Shown: positions 54,658 to 63,085 of the stretch, one piece after another
Position numbering within the stretch: position 1 is the first letter of the stretch
Layout: every line of letters begins with the position of its first letter
Origin: Enterococcus devriesei
Lineage (GTDB): Bacteria; Bacillota; Bacilli; Lactobacillales; Enterococcaceae
NCBI RefSeq assembly: GCF_001885905.1
Contig: NZ_JXKM01000001.1
Span: 124,001-188,000, forward strand
Direction of reading: 5' to 3'
Length of the DNA: 64,000 nt
Made by a program: the position numbers and the translations under genes
Notes under the pieces: generated by a model
Databases searched by the model: none
Told to the model about the DNA's origin: nothing
What the model saw: the letters and a program-made list of their open reading frames with translations, nothing else

Positions 54658-55431
54658 ATGAAACTTAGTGAATATCGTCAAACTGCCAAGGATCGTTTAG
54701 GTGGTCAATGGGGGATCAATGTTGGATTAGTGGTGATTGTGGGATTGTTAACGGGAGCGATCAGTAGTGTCTCTACGATGCCCAATGATACGAATCTGCA
54801 ATTAGGTTTTTCTTTCCTATTAAGTATTCTCGTAATCTTTGCCTTTAGTTATGCGCTTTATTATGTCAGCCTGTATGTGGTGCGTGGTGGACGAGCTGAG
54901 CTGGGTCAGATCTTTGTTGTTTTTCAAAAGGGTTACTATGTGCCGCTACTATTAATCAATATCATCGCGCAAGTCGTTCAATATGCCTTAGCGGCGATCT
55001 TCTTCATTCCCATGCTACTACAAGCTGGCAGTGGCGTCTACTTCTCCTTGATTTCATCAGGGGGAGTGACCAGTACAGATAATGTCAGTACCTTATTGAG
55101 TGTTGGATTGTTTGGTTTGTATTTCATTTTACTATTGGTCTTTTTATTAGTCACCACGATCATTAGTATTATTTTCAGATTCGCTGTTTGGGTCAAATTT
55201 GATTATCCTGATTTAAGTGTCAGTGAATCCATCAAGCGGGCGTGGCTATTATTGAAAGACCGCTGGGGCAAATATATCTTACTGCAGTTATCTTTCATTG
55301 GCTGGTATATTTTGGGCATAGTAGCTTTATTCGTTGGACTATTATTTGTGGTTGTTTATGTGAATACAGCGAGTGCGGCATTTTATGATCAAGCGGTCAA
55401 AGAAAAAATCGAGCAGGGGGAATTTGCATGA
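54658..55431 (+). CDS. DUF975 family membrane protein
   Basis: The protein (257 aa) has about six membrane helices and the DUF975 opening (KLSEYRQTAKDRLGGQWG). A conserved piece near the end is SESIKRAWLLLKDRWGKYILLQLSF. No function is established for this family. The ATG at 54658 follows GAGGAGTGAG. The stop overlaps the next gene by 4 bases, so both are probably translated together. Confidence 0.85.
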   Translation: MKLSEYRQTAKDRLGGQWGINVGLVVIVGLLTGAISSVSTMPNDTNLQLGFSFLLSILVIFAFSYALYYVSLYVVRGGRAELGQIFVVFQKGYYVPLLLINIIAQVVQYALAAIFFIPMLLQAGSGVYFSLISSGGVTSTDNVSTLLSVGLFGLYFILLLVFLLVTTIISIIFRFAVWVKFDYPDLSVSESIKRAWLLLKDRWGKYILLQLSFIGWYILGIVALFVGLLFVVVYVNTASAAFYDQAVKEKIEQGEFA

Positions 55432-56165
55432 AATTAACCGTTTTAGGTTGCTTAGGTGCTTATCCTTATGAAGGTCACGGAACGACCAGTTATTTACTGC
55501 AGTCGGAAGGCTTCAATTTATTATTAGATGCTGGTAGTTCGACGTTAGTTGAGTTGGAAAAGGAATTAGATCCGTTAGATTTAGACGCGGTGATCCTGAC
55601 CCATTATCACCATGATCACATCGCCGATTTAGGCGTGCTGCAATATTATTGGCAACTTTATCCAACCCAAACACCTAAACCGATTTTACCGATTTATGGA
55701 CATACCGAAGATGAGTTTCATTTCAATGATTTAACGATGGAAGGGGTGTCTGAAGGGCATTCCTATTTCGAGGCAGAAGAATTGAAACTTGGTCCGTTTC
55801 TTGTTACGTTTATGAAGACGATCCACCCGGTGCCTTGCTATGCGATGCGCTTCGTGGAAGAAAAAACCGGAAAAGTGTTTGTTTTTACCGGCGATTCGGG
55901 CTATCTAGAATCCTTTAACGAATTCGCGAAGGACGCGGATTTGTTCTTAGCGGATACTTATTTATTTGACGGGAACGAACGTCATAAAGCGCATTTTACT
56001 GCTGGTGAAGCGGGAACATTCGCAAAAAACGCTGCTGTCAAAAAATTAGTGTTGACCCATCTGCCTCAACAAGGGGATTTAGAAAAACTGCGTCAACAAG
56101 CAGCGGCTGTAAGCAATGGGATTCCTGTTGAATTAGCAGCACCGCACAAAATTTTTGAGATATAG
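55428..56165 (+). CDS. Metallo-beta-lactamase-fold hydrolase (RNase Z-like)
   Basis: The protein (245 aa) has the metal-binding motif THYHHDHIADL (about 57-67) and later FTGDSGY and LTHLPQ, as in the RNase Z/ElaC-related group. It is shorter than true RNase Z, and the tRNA-binding arm is not evident, so a phosphodiesterase-like activity on another substrate is likely. It starts in the end of the DUF975 gene and is followed by lplA after 16 bases. Confidence 0.82.
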   Translation: MKLTVLGCLGAYPYEGHGTTSYLLQSEGFNLLLDAGSSTLVELEKELDPLDLDAVILTHYHHDHIADLGVLQYYWQLYPTQTPKPILPIYGHTEDEFHFNDLTMEGVSEGHSYFEAEELKLGPFLVTFMKTIHPVPCYAMRFVEEKTGKVFVFTGDSGYLESFNEFAKDADLFLADTYLFDGNERHKAHFTAGEAGTFAKNAAVKKLVLTHLPQQGDLEKLRQQAAAVSNGIPVELAAPHKIFEI

Positions 56166-56181
56166 AAATGGAGTTGGGAAA

Positions 56182-57189
56182 ATGCTCTACGTACCAAATG
56201 ATAATGAACGTGATCCACGAATAAATTTAGCGATTGAAACGTATTTATTACAAAATATGCCTTTGGACGAACCGATTTTACTTTTTTATATCAATGAGCC
56301 TTCGATCATTATTGGCCGCAACCAAAACACGATCGAAGAAATCAATAAGGAATATGTCGATGAAAAAGGGATCCATGTTGTCCGCCGGTTAAGCGGTGGC
56401 GGCGCTGTCTATCACGACCAGGGGAATTTGAACTTTAGTTTCATCATGCCTGATGATGGCAATTCCTTCCGGGACTTCAAGAAATTGACAGAACCGATCG
56501 TGGAAGCCTTGCATAAACTAGGCATTGAAGGTGCCCAATTGAAAGGTCGCAACGACCTAGTAATCGATGACAAAAAATTCTCCGGCAATGCGATGTATTC
56601 GACGAATGGTCGCATGTTTGCTCATGGGACGTTGATGTTTGACAGCGATATTGATGAAGTCGTGAATGCGCTGAAAGTCAAAAAAGATAAGATTGAATCA
56701 AAAGGCATCAAGTCGATTCGCTCTCGTGTAACGAACATCAAAGATTATTTGCCACAAGACAAACAAGCCATGACTACTGAAGAATTCCGGCAAGCAATCT
56801 TGTTGCAAATTTTTGGCGTAGACGATGTCGATCAAGTCAAGACCCACGAATTGACTGATGAGGATTGGCAAGCAATTAACAAAATCTCTGATGAATATTA
56901 TAAAAACTGGGATTGGAATTATGGCCGTTCTCCAGAGTTTAACTTGGAACGACAAAAACGGTTCCCAATCGGTTCGATCGAAGTGCGCTTAGATGTCGCT
57001 AACGGCTCGATTGAAAAAGCCAAGATTTTTGGTGATTTCTTCGGGTTAGGCGAGATCAAAGATGTGGAAGAACAGCTGATTGGTACCCGTTATGAGAAGC
57101 AAGCGTTGACTGAAGTGATCAATCAGCTTGATCTGACTCATTACTTTGGCAATATTACCAAAGAAGACTTTTTAACGTTGATTTATTAA
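56182..57189 (+). CDS. lplA: Lipoate--protein ligase A
   Basis: The protein (335 aa) attaches lipoate to 2-oxoacid dehydrogenases or the glycine cleavage H protein. The motifs are RRLSGGGAVYHDQGNLNFS (about 72-90) and GRNDLVIDDKKFSGNA with the catalytic lysine (about 143), plus a C-terminal accessory domain (W-NYGRSPEFN). The ATG at 56182 follows ATGGAGTTGGG; an upstream in-frame start lies in the previous gene. It is the last gene before a strong terminator. Confidence 0.95.
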   Translation: MLYVPNDNERDPRINLAIETYLLQNMPLDEPILLFYINEPSIIIGRNQNTIEEINKEYVDEKGIHVVRRLSGGGAVYHDQGNLNFSFIMPDDGNSFRDFKKLTEPIVEALHKLGIEGAQLKGRNDLVIDDKKFSGNAMYSTNGRMFAHGTLMFDSDIDEVVNALKVKKDKIESKGIKSIRSRVTNIKDYLPQDKQAMTTEEFRQAILLQIFGVDDVDQVKTHELTDEDWQAINKISDEYYKNWDWNYGRSPEFNLERQKRFPIGSIEVRLDVANGSIEKAKIFGDFFGLGEIKDVEEQLIGTRYEKQALTEVINQLDLTHYFGNITKEDFLTLIY

Positions 57190-57196
57190 TTTAAAG

Positions 57197-57235
57197 AAAA
57201 AGCGGTTGTCCATCTTTATTGGACAACCGCTTTTT
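57197..57235. terminator. Bidirectional terminator after lplA
   Basis: A 15-bp stem AAAAAGCGGTTGTCC with its complement and a 9-base loop. T runs on both sides serve lplA and the convergent gene. Confidence 0.92.
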
Positions 57236-58916
57236 AGATTGAAAGAGTGATCTTAAAATATTGTTCTTTGTCTTTATTTTCCCAATGCCACTGGCCGTCA
57301 GCACTTTTTACGAAATGCTCCAAGGATTGATGCTCAACAGCTGTTTCTACTTGGATACTTTCAGCGAAGGAATGACGAGTAAAGACGTTCGTGCTGCTTT
57401 CAATCACTAGTTTTCCTGCTTGCTCTTGAATGATGATATCGACTGCACCATATTCATCGCCAAACAAAAAGTTTTCAAGCAACTGGATAATGATCAAAAG
57501 ACTGTTTTCTCGCAATAATTCATGTTCTTTAGGAACCTTAATTTGATAAGTAAAAAACTTCGAACGCTTTGAAAATTCTTTCTGATAATAACTCGTTGCA
57601 TGCTGTAGCACATGCTCCAATGATTGCAACTGGTCGTATTTACCGCTTTCCTGTTGTGCTAAAAGCTTAAAGGTTTGTAGCAAGTTCTGTTGCCGCTCGC
57701 CGCGAATGACCGCTTTTCGCTTTTTTTCTTGCTGTCGTTTGGCTTGCTCGCGTAAAAAGGCAAGATCTTCGCTAAAGTGATAGGAACAAATGATAAACAT
57801 CAAGAAACTGAAGAGAATCAGCGGCCAGTCAATTGTTAAATTAGCTGCGCCAGCAAACAACTGAATATAGAAAAAGCAGTGGATAAAGGCAGCGATTACA
57901 ATTGCTGGGGAACAAACTACATAAAAATGATTTTGATTCGCTGACTCGGCTAAAGCAATCGTTGCGGTATAAAGGGTCAAGAAAACATGAAAGCCATTAA
58001 AGACCTGCATCGTAACCGGCAGTGAGATTTGATTGATAAAAGTAAAAATCAATCCCGCGAACAAAATGAAGAATTGTAGGACAATCGCCGCTAAGTAAAA
58101 TCGGTGATACATTTTAGTTCGTAATAAGTAATAGTTAGTCAAACAAACTGGAATCAAAATCCCGGTAAGATTATAAATCAACGACAAACTAGTAGGACTA
58201 AATAAGGTACTGGCTGGAATATTAAAAACGATTGATTGAAACCCAATTAAAAAGATAAAGCTCACTAAGAGCAGTGTCCCAATAACTCGTTGACGAGCAG
58301 GCTTTTTCCGTAAAAAAAGTAAAACCAGCGCCGCGATTATCGAGCCGAGACAGACAATCAATAAAATTAATTGTGGGATAGACTGAAGCACAAAGTAACG
58401 ACTGATCTCAGATTTCTCTCCAATAAATACTTGAGCGGGGATTCCTGCGTAATATTCGTAAGGCGTATTAGTGATAATTCTTAATTTTTTTTGCTGATAG
58501 CCTTCAGGCAAGTGCAGCGTAGTCTGTAAAAGACCAGGCGTTGGGTTACGTTCGCTAGCAGCATATTGATATAGAAGCTGATCTTCCAAATAGACCGATA
58601 CCCATTGATGATTTGCTCGAATCGCCAATTCAGGATTTTTCAATGGTGAATCTAAAATCTGTTGCATAATCAATGAATGATTAGGCCCGACATCTTTGAT
58701 TCGCTGATCCGATTCACCAAAGACGAGATGGTCCGAACGATCCTTGACAAAAAAAGACCAATGCTCCGTTATTTGACGGACATTTGTTGTTTTTAAGTCA
58801 GAAAAAAACTTTGAAGAGCCTAATATAAGTGATAATAAAATAACCACAGATATGATAAGTTGTTTTCGCGTTAGAAGTTTTTTAAAAACAACTTTAAAAT
58901 CTCTAAGAAACGGAAT
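57234..58916 (-). CDS. 7TM sensor-like protein with degenerate kinase C-terminus
   Basis: The protein has an N-terminal helix, an outside domain (about 50-190), seven or eight helices (about 195-385) and a C-terminal part with a coiled coil and a GHKL-like remnant (LLIIIQLLENFLFGDEYGAV). The outside-plus-7TM plan resembles 7TMR-DISM receptors. There is no phospho-accepting histidine (ERQQNLLQ at its place) and no DxGxG box, so kinase activity is unlikely. Start: a GTG at 58847 lacks a ribosome site. An ATT at 58916 has AGGGGTG 7 bases upstream and adds a basic N-terminus; I list that, with doubt (537 aa from GTG, 560 from ATT). Confidence 0.65.
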   Translation of the reverse strand: MPFLRDFKVVFKKLLTRKQLIISVVILLSLILGSSKFFSDLKTTNVRQITEHWSFFVKDRSDHLVFGESDQRIKDVGPNHSLIMQQILDSPLKNPELAIRANHQWVSVYLEDQLLYQYAASERNPTPGLLQTTLHLPEGYQQKKLRIITNTPYEYYAGIPAQVFIGEKSEISRYFVLQSIPQLILLIVCLGSIIAALVLLFLRKKPARQRVIGTLLLVSFIFLIGFQSIVFNIPASTLFSPTSLSLIYNLTGILIPVCLTNYYLLRTKMYHRFYLAAIVLQFFILFAGLIFTFINQISLPVTMQVFNGFHVFLTLYTATIALAESANQNHFYVVCSPAIVIAAFIHCFFYIQLFAGAANLTIDWPLILFSFLMFIICSYHFSEDLAFLREQAKRQQEKKRKAVIRGERQQNLLQTFKLLAQQESGKYDQLQSLEHVLQHATSYYQKEFSKRSKFFTYQIKVPKEHELLRENSLLIIIQLLENFLFGDEYGAVDIIIQEQAGKLVIESSTNVFTRHSFAESIQVETAVEHQSLEHFVKSADGQWHWENKDKEQYFKITLSI

Positions 58917-59108
58917 AAGATAACACCCCTTTTTTTATAAAAGCACCTAGCTGCAATACTTGTATGTATATTAATTTTAACATAAAGCATAAATCTTTCA
59001 AAATTTATTCCGCTTTTTTATTCATTACATAATGAAAAAATGGATTTTTTTGCTGAATATGCTATTATAATAATAAGAGGAAAATCTTTGTTCGGAGGAA
59101 AACCACGC

Positions 59109-59612
59109 GTGCGTAAACATAAAAAAATAACCATAGTATATATTTTTATGATCTTCTTTCTATTTGCCTTAGCACTAGTAACGATTGTTATTCCAAAAAT
59201 ACTCAATGTTACTCCTTATGTCGTAGAAGATAATAAAATGGCGCCGCAATATCGTAAAGGCGGATTGGTTTTTGTCAAAAATAAGGAGCGAGATATTCAT
59301 GTAGGCGATCCAATCACCTATTATGAGAATCAAGGAAATGCAATCAAAACGCGCCGTGTCTTGGCGGTAGATGATCGCTTGGAAGGATATTTTGTCAAAG
59401 GGGATAATACGGATAAAGTGGAGATGGGCATTGTCCATAAACGCAACCTGATTGGAAGACCGTATTTCTATCTACCTTATATTGGCATCTTAGTGAATGC
59501 GCAGATCATGGGTGTTTTAAAAGTAAGTCTATTTTTGCTAGCGGTCCTGATGACTTTTTACGCGCTATTGGTTCCAGCAAGCATCCATCAATTTCGGCAA
59601 CAAACAAAATAA
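59109..59612 (+). CDS. Signal peptidase I-like protein without catalytic residues
   Basis: The protein (168 aa) has the SipW-type plan: N-terminal helix (about 7-28), outside domain and C-terminal helix (about 138-158). Alignment by eye to SipW: the serine of SGSMEP is Lys43 here (EDNKMAP), and the general base (His or Lys before RV/RI) is Arg82 (IKTRRVL). The box KGDNTDKVE is kept. It is probably not a peptidase. Streptococcal SipA is a similar catalytically dead form that helps pilus assembly. GTG start, with CGGAGG 10 bases upstream. Confidence 0.7.
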   Translation: MRKHKKITIVYIFMIFFLFALALVTIVIPKILNVTPYVVEDNKMAPQYRKGGLVFVKNKERDIHVGDPITYYENQGNAIKTRRVLAVDDRLEGYFVKGDNTDKVEMGIVHKRNLIGRPYFYLPYIGILVNAQIMGVLKVSLFLLAVLMTFYALLVPASIHQFRQQTK

Positions 59613-59651
59613 GAAACCATTCCTCTGATTAGAAGAATGATTTCTTTTTTT
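59611..59651. terminator. Terminator after the signal peptidase-like gene
   Basis: AGAAACCATTCCTCT pairs with AGAAGAATGATTTCT (two mismatches) around GATT, followed by seven T residues. Confidence 0.8.
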
Positions 59652-60015
59652 ATACGACCATATACCCGTTTGCAGTGAGGATGGAGCTGGCAGCCGCCTG
59701 TTTTTCTGTTTTGACTAAAATATAGTCGGTATTGTAAGTAGAGACGGCAAAAATACTAATGTCGGCATCTGCTAACAGCTGGGCGATCTTTGCTAGAATT
59801 CCAACTAAACTAAAATCTAGGATACCTTCTATTTTAAAGGCTTTCCAATCGTCTTCCCGCTCAATAGTGTCAGCAGGGACTTTATCTGTAGCCGAAACAA
59901 CAGAGATTTCTTCGTCAGTCACACCAATAAACAACGGCTGCTGAGACAAGTCCAGCTCAGTTAACGCCGCGACTTGGTAAACGGACAATGCTTGCGGTAA
60001 GGCAATTAGTTTCAT
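59650..60015 (-). CDS. ACT-domain protein
   Basis: The protein (121 aa) has two small ACT-like modules (about 1-50 and 58-121; SLVGILAKIAQLLADADISIFAVSTYNTDYILVK is a typical ACT stretch). Such CASTOR-like proteins bind amino acids, but the target is unknown. The ATG at 60015 follows AAGGAGAAG. It is monocistronic. Confidence 0.82.
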   Translation of the reverse strand: MKLIALPQALSVYQVAALTELDLSQQPLFIGVTDEEISVVSATDKVPADTIEREDDWKAFKIEGILDFSLVGILAKIAQLLADADISIFAVSTYNTDYILVKTEKQAAASSILTANGYMVV

Positions 60016-60186
60016 AGTACTTCTCCTTATATGATAATTTCGAATCACGAGTCTTCTCTTATCAATTTACCAAAGTTTCAGACTAGGAGCAATTCAATTA
60101 AAACTAAAGACATATCTGATTCAGCATGAACTGCGCAGCTAGAATATCCTTGCTATAATAGAAAAAAGTGAAGGTGAGGTACATCC

Positions 60187-60816
60187 ATGAAATATGATTG
60201 GAAAAAAGAGGAGAAGTTTTTATATGGTGTAAAAAAATTACCGCAAGTAGTCACAGTCCCGCCGCAAAAATTTATTACGATCAAAGGAGTAGGCGACCCC
60301 AATAAGCAAGCTTTTTCAGAGCGGGTTGGAGTGTTATATCCAACTGCTTGGAAAATCAAGATGGGCTTCAAAAAATTTTATCAGCTCCATCCAGAGCAAC
60401 AAAAGGATTTTGAATACGCTGAGTTTGCGATCTTTCCTTTAGAGGGAATCTGGTCCACCAAAAATGTGGAAGACATTACTGATAAGGATAGTTTTGAATA
60501 TCGGATCATGTTACGGCAGCCAAACTGGATCACCCAAGAAATGTTTGAGGCCGCAGTCGCTGCAGTGGCAAAGAAAGAACCCAATGACTTATTAAATAAA
60601 CTTTCTTTTGAGACGATCGAAGATGGCAAATGCCTGCAAGTATTGCATCGTGGTTCCTTCGACGATGAACCGGCAACGTTTCAAAAGTTGGATCAATTCG
60701 CTGAAGCCAATGGATTAAAGCGAAAAAGTTACTCTCATCGAGAAATTTATCTCAATGATGCTCGCAAAACAGCACCTGAAAAACGTCAGACGATTTTACG
60801 CTATCAAATTGAATAA
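60187..60816 (+). CDS. GyrI-like small-molecule-binding protein
   Basis: The protein (209 aa) belongs to the GyrI-like group that contains stand-alone ligand-binding or hydrolase forms. The opening PQVVTVPPQKFITIKGVGDPN (about 20-40) and the late CLQVLHRGSFDDEPATFQKLDQF are typical. It has no DNA-binding region. GTGAGGT lies before the ATG. The ligand is unknown. A shorter relative is encoded at 3846. Confidence 0.78.
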   Translation: MKYDWKKEEKFLYGVKKLPQVVTVPPQKFITIKGVGDPNKQAFSERVGVLYPTAWKIKMGFKKFYQLHPEQQKDFEYAEFAIFPLEGIWSTKNVEDITDKDSFEYRIMLRQPNWITQEMFEAAVAAVAKKEPNDLLNKLSFETIEDGKCLQVLHRGSFDDEPATFQKLDQFAEANGLKRKSYSHREIYLNDARKTAPEKRQTILRYQIE

Positions 60817-60927
60817 AAAAGAGGCCCTATCGAAATTATTCATGAAGTGTTTCGCTTTTTTCTCACAAGCACAATTTTCGTCTTCTATCCACCTTTCTAG
60901 TATAGTGGCTCTGAGGGAGGTGGAGAC

Positions 60928-61194
60928 ATGGAAAATCTTATTTTGCTGGGACATATTCTTTTTGGGATTGCTTCTTTTGTTGGCGCTTTATTATTGACGA
61001 TCGGTTTTAGAAATACTTTTGCCAATCTGACAACGATCCAAAAATCCGGTATTGTTTTAACTGTGGCAAGTCTTTTTGGAACAATCGCTTTTGCGATGTT
61101 GACGAAGGGAAATATCGTAGGCGCAGGACTATTTATTGTTTTAGGATTAGCGATGTGTTGGTTGCTAGTAGTACCAAAAGCCGTGAAAGAATAA
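60928..61194 (+). CDS. Small three-helix membrane protein
   Basis: The protein (88 aa) is almost entirely hydrophobic with three helices (about 3-24, 38-58, 62-82). I do not recognise the family. A very strong ribosome site (GAGGGAGGTGGAG) precedes the ATG and TATAGT at 60900-60905 is a likely -10. It ends at a strong terminator, so the gene is probably real and expressed. Confidence 0.7.
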   Translation: MENLILLGHILFGIASFVGALLLTIGFRNTFANLTTIQKSGIVLTVASLFGTIAFAMLTKGNIVGAGLFIVLGLAMCWLLVVPKAVKE

Positions 61195-61199
61195 AAACG

Positions 61200-61238
61200 C
61201 AGGTGTTCAGAAGGGACCTTCTGAACACCTTTTTTTCT
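61200..61238 (+). terminator. Terminator after the small membrane protein gene
   Basis: A 14-bp stem AGGTGTTCAGAAGG with its complement, a 2-base gap and a T run. Confidence 0.92.
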
Positions 61239-61302
61239 ATCTAAGAGGGGAGACTTTTTACACAGTTACCTTCTAGCTGGCTGCATAAACTAAATTATTC
61301 AA

Positions 61303-61340
61303 CAAAAAAACCGTTAGGAAAATGAATTCCTAACGGTTTA
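61303..61340 (-). terminator. Terminator of tRNA-Arg
   Basis: On the minus strand AAACCGTTAGGAA with its complement is followed by seven T residues, directly downstream of the tRNA. Confidence 0.88.
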
Positions 61341-61344
61341 AAAA

Positions 61345-61418
61345 TATCACAGGAGGGATTCGAACCCCCGACCGTCCGCTTAGAAGGCGGATGCTCTATC
61401 CGGCTGAGCTACTGTGAC
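61345..61418 (-). tRNA. tRNA-Arg (anticodon UCU)
   Basis: The cloverleaf is complete: acceptor GTCACAG with CTGTGA plus a final G-U pair, D arm GCTC...GAGC, anticodon stem TCCGC/GCGGA around CTTCTAA (anticodon TCT), and T arm GGGGG-TTCGAAT-CCCTC. CCA is not encoded, so the end is added by enzyme. It has its own consensus promoter and terminator. Confidence 0.96.
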
Positions 61419-61439
61419 AGTAGTTTTGCAACAATTGCT

Positions 61440-61468
61440 ATTATAGAAAAACTACACACGCTTGTCAA
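61440..61468 (-). promoter_or_regulatory. Consensus promoter of tRNA-Arg
   Basis: On the minus strand TTGACA and TATAAT, both perfect, are 17 bases apart and lie 22 bases before the tRNA. This is the strongest promoter in the window. Confidence 0.9.
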
Positions 61469-61478
61469 TCCTAATCAG

Positions 61479-62315
61479 TTATTTTACTGATTCAAATAGA
61501 TATTCTTTGATCAGCTTCAACGTTTTCGGATTTTCGATTAGTGAACCGTGATTGGCTTGCTCATTGACGATGATTTCTTTATATTTTTCACTATCGCCAT
61601 AAATCAGGCGGCCAGCTAAGACGCTAGTCAAAGGAACGGTAGTGTCCGTGTTTTGGTTATCTACGTTACCGGCAATATTATAGACCGTTATGTTTTTAGG
61701 GATATTCTGCTTATTTTTCAAGTAATACTTCAACAAGTTGCTCTCATCCTTTGGTTTGGTGAAGGTCGAGCTGTTTTCGTTGTAGTCCCATGAGGTATCG
61801 TTGTACGGAGTCCCTAATGTAATCAAATGATAGAGTGCAGGATCGTTACTCTTTTGCTCATTTTCCAAGTAGCCGGTAATAATCAATCCGCCGTTAGAAT
61901 AACCTAAGTAGTCATAGGTATTGAAAGTATAATGTTTCTCAGCATACTCCAAGGCCTTTTGAAACCACCGTGCTTGTTTAGGCAAAGAAGGGTTAGAGCC
62001 GTCTTCGAAAGCAATCGCGATGATTGGCCGTTTCGTCTCTTTCGTAAATTGTCCAGATGATGTAATGGAATCATCTTTGTTAACCGTGATTTTTATTTCA
62101 TCAACATTTTTTTCTGTTTCTTTTAGAGAATTCACTAGACTATCAAAGCGATCGACATCGCCATTTGTACCAGGTACCATGATTACTGGTGCGGGGATAG
62201 CCAAGGGGGGTTCAATTTTTTTCGAGGCATGAGCGGAATCTTTCGTTTTAAATAGAACAATTCCGACAAAACACACTATGACGATTGATATGATGATTCC
62301 TATTTTCTTTTTCAT
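61479..62315 (-). CDS. Alpha/beta hydrolase (DUF915 type)
   Basis: The protein (278 aa) has an N-terminal membrane anchor or signal (about 4-24) and an extracytoplasmic alpha/beta hydrolase domain. The nucleophile elbow is YLGYSNGGLI (Ser around 148) and a late His is in QANHGSLIEN (around 260). DUF915 members are lipase/esterase-like of unknown substrate. The ATG at 62315 follows ATGGAGG. It lies upstream of tRNA-Arg in the same direction, with only a weak hairpin at its end (61472-61491). Confidence 0.85.
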   Translation of the reverse strand: MKKKIGIIISIVIVCFVGIVLFKTKDSAHASKKIEPPLAIPAPVIMVPGTNGDVDRFDSLVNSLKETEKNVDEIKITVNKDDSITSSGQFTKETKRPIIAIAFEDGSNPSLPKQARWFQKALEYAEKHYTFNTYDYLGYSNGGLIITGYLENEQKSNDPALYHLITLGTPYNDTSWDYNENSSTFTKPKDESNLLKYYLKNKQNIPKNITVYNIAGNVDNQNTDTTVPLTSVLAGRLIYGDSEKYKEIIVNEQANHGSLIENPKTLKLIKEYLFESVK

Positions 62316-62370
62316 AGGAAATTCCTCCATTTCAGTTCCTTAGTGTACGCCGAATTTTTTCAGGTACAAG

Positions 62371-62412
62371 TAAAAAGACGGAAATTCAAAAAAGTTTCAA
62401 ATTTCCGTCTTA
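62371..62412 (-). terminator. Terminator after trmR
   Basis: AGACGGAAATT with its complement on the minus strand, then five T residues. Confidence 0.85.
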
Positions 62413-62416
62413 TCTA

Positions 62417-63085
62417 TTAGTTATTTTTCGAAATTAAAGCAACACCGTCACCCAATGGCAATAAGGTGGAGGTTAGCTCGGGAGATTTTGTAACTTCTTC
62501 TAAGAATTCATTCAAATGACGATGGATCGCACGATTTTTTCGTGGGATTTCTTCGATGTCTTTCAACACGGTGCCGGCTTGGAAAATATCATCTACCATC
62601 AGCACACCGTTATCAGCTAGTAAACGTAAGCATTCTGGTAAGAAGGCGATGTATTTAGCTTTGGCACTGTCCATAAAGATAAAATCATAAGGACCTTCCA
62701 GTGTGCTCAGTAAATCAGCAGCGTCTCCCTCAAGTAAAGTGACTTGATCAGTCAAGCCTAGTTTTTCAAAGTTCGCTTTGGCTTTTTCAATCATCACTGG
62801 GAACCGATCGATCGTGGTGATTTTAGCCTCTTTACCAATGGATTCAGCCATTAAACTAGCTGAGAAGCCGATGGCAGTCCCGATTTCTAACACGTTTTTT
62901 GGTTGTTTTTGTTTCAATAGGAATTGCAGGAAGACGACGGTTTCGTGGGGAATCACCGGCACACCATTTTCATGAGCCAATTCTTCCAACGCTCCTAATT
63001 TTCCAGTCAATTGCTTTTGCTCCGTTCGCAAGTAATGCAAAATATCTTCATTAATAATTGGACGGTACATCATCTCGTTACGCAT
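62417..63085 (-). CDS. trmR: O-methyltransferase, TrmR-like
   Basis: The protein (222 aa) is a class I SAM-dependent O-methyltransferase: SAM motif VLEIGTAIGFSASLMA (about 65-80), TTIDRFPVMIEKAKANF, and the metal site FIFMDSAKAKY and VDDIFQAG. It resembles B. subtilis TrmR (YrrM), which methylates 5-hydroxyuridine at the wobble base of tRNA; this assignment rests on family resemblance. It starts right after the UDG gene stop, so the two form an operon. Confidence 0.8.
   Translation of the reverse strand: MRNEMMYRPIINEDILHYLRTEQKQLTGKLGALEELAHENGVPVIPHETVVFLQFLLKQKQPKNVLEIGTAIGFSASLMAESIGKEAKITTIDRFPVMIEKAKANFEKLGLTDQVTLLEGDAADLLSTLEGPYDFIFMDSAKAKYIAFLPECLRLLADNGVLMVDDIFQAGTVLKDIEEIPRKNRAIHRHLNEFLEEVTKSPELTSTLLPLGDGVALISKNN

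Noticed and set aside
57234-58847. Active histidine kinase
   Set aside because: No phospho-accepting histidine box and no DxGxG ATP-lid motif are found in the C-terminal region, and no response regulator gene is adjacent.
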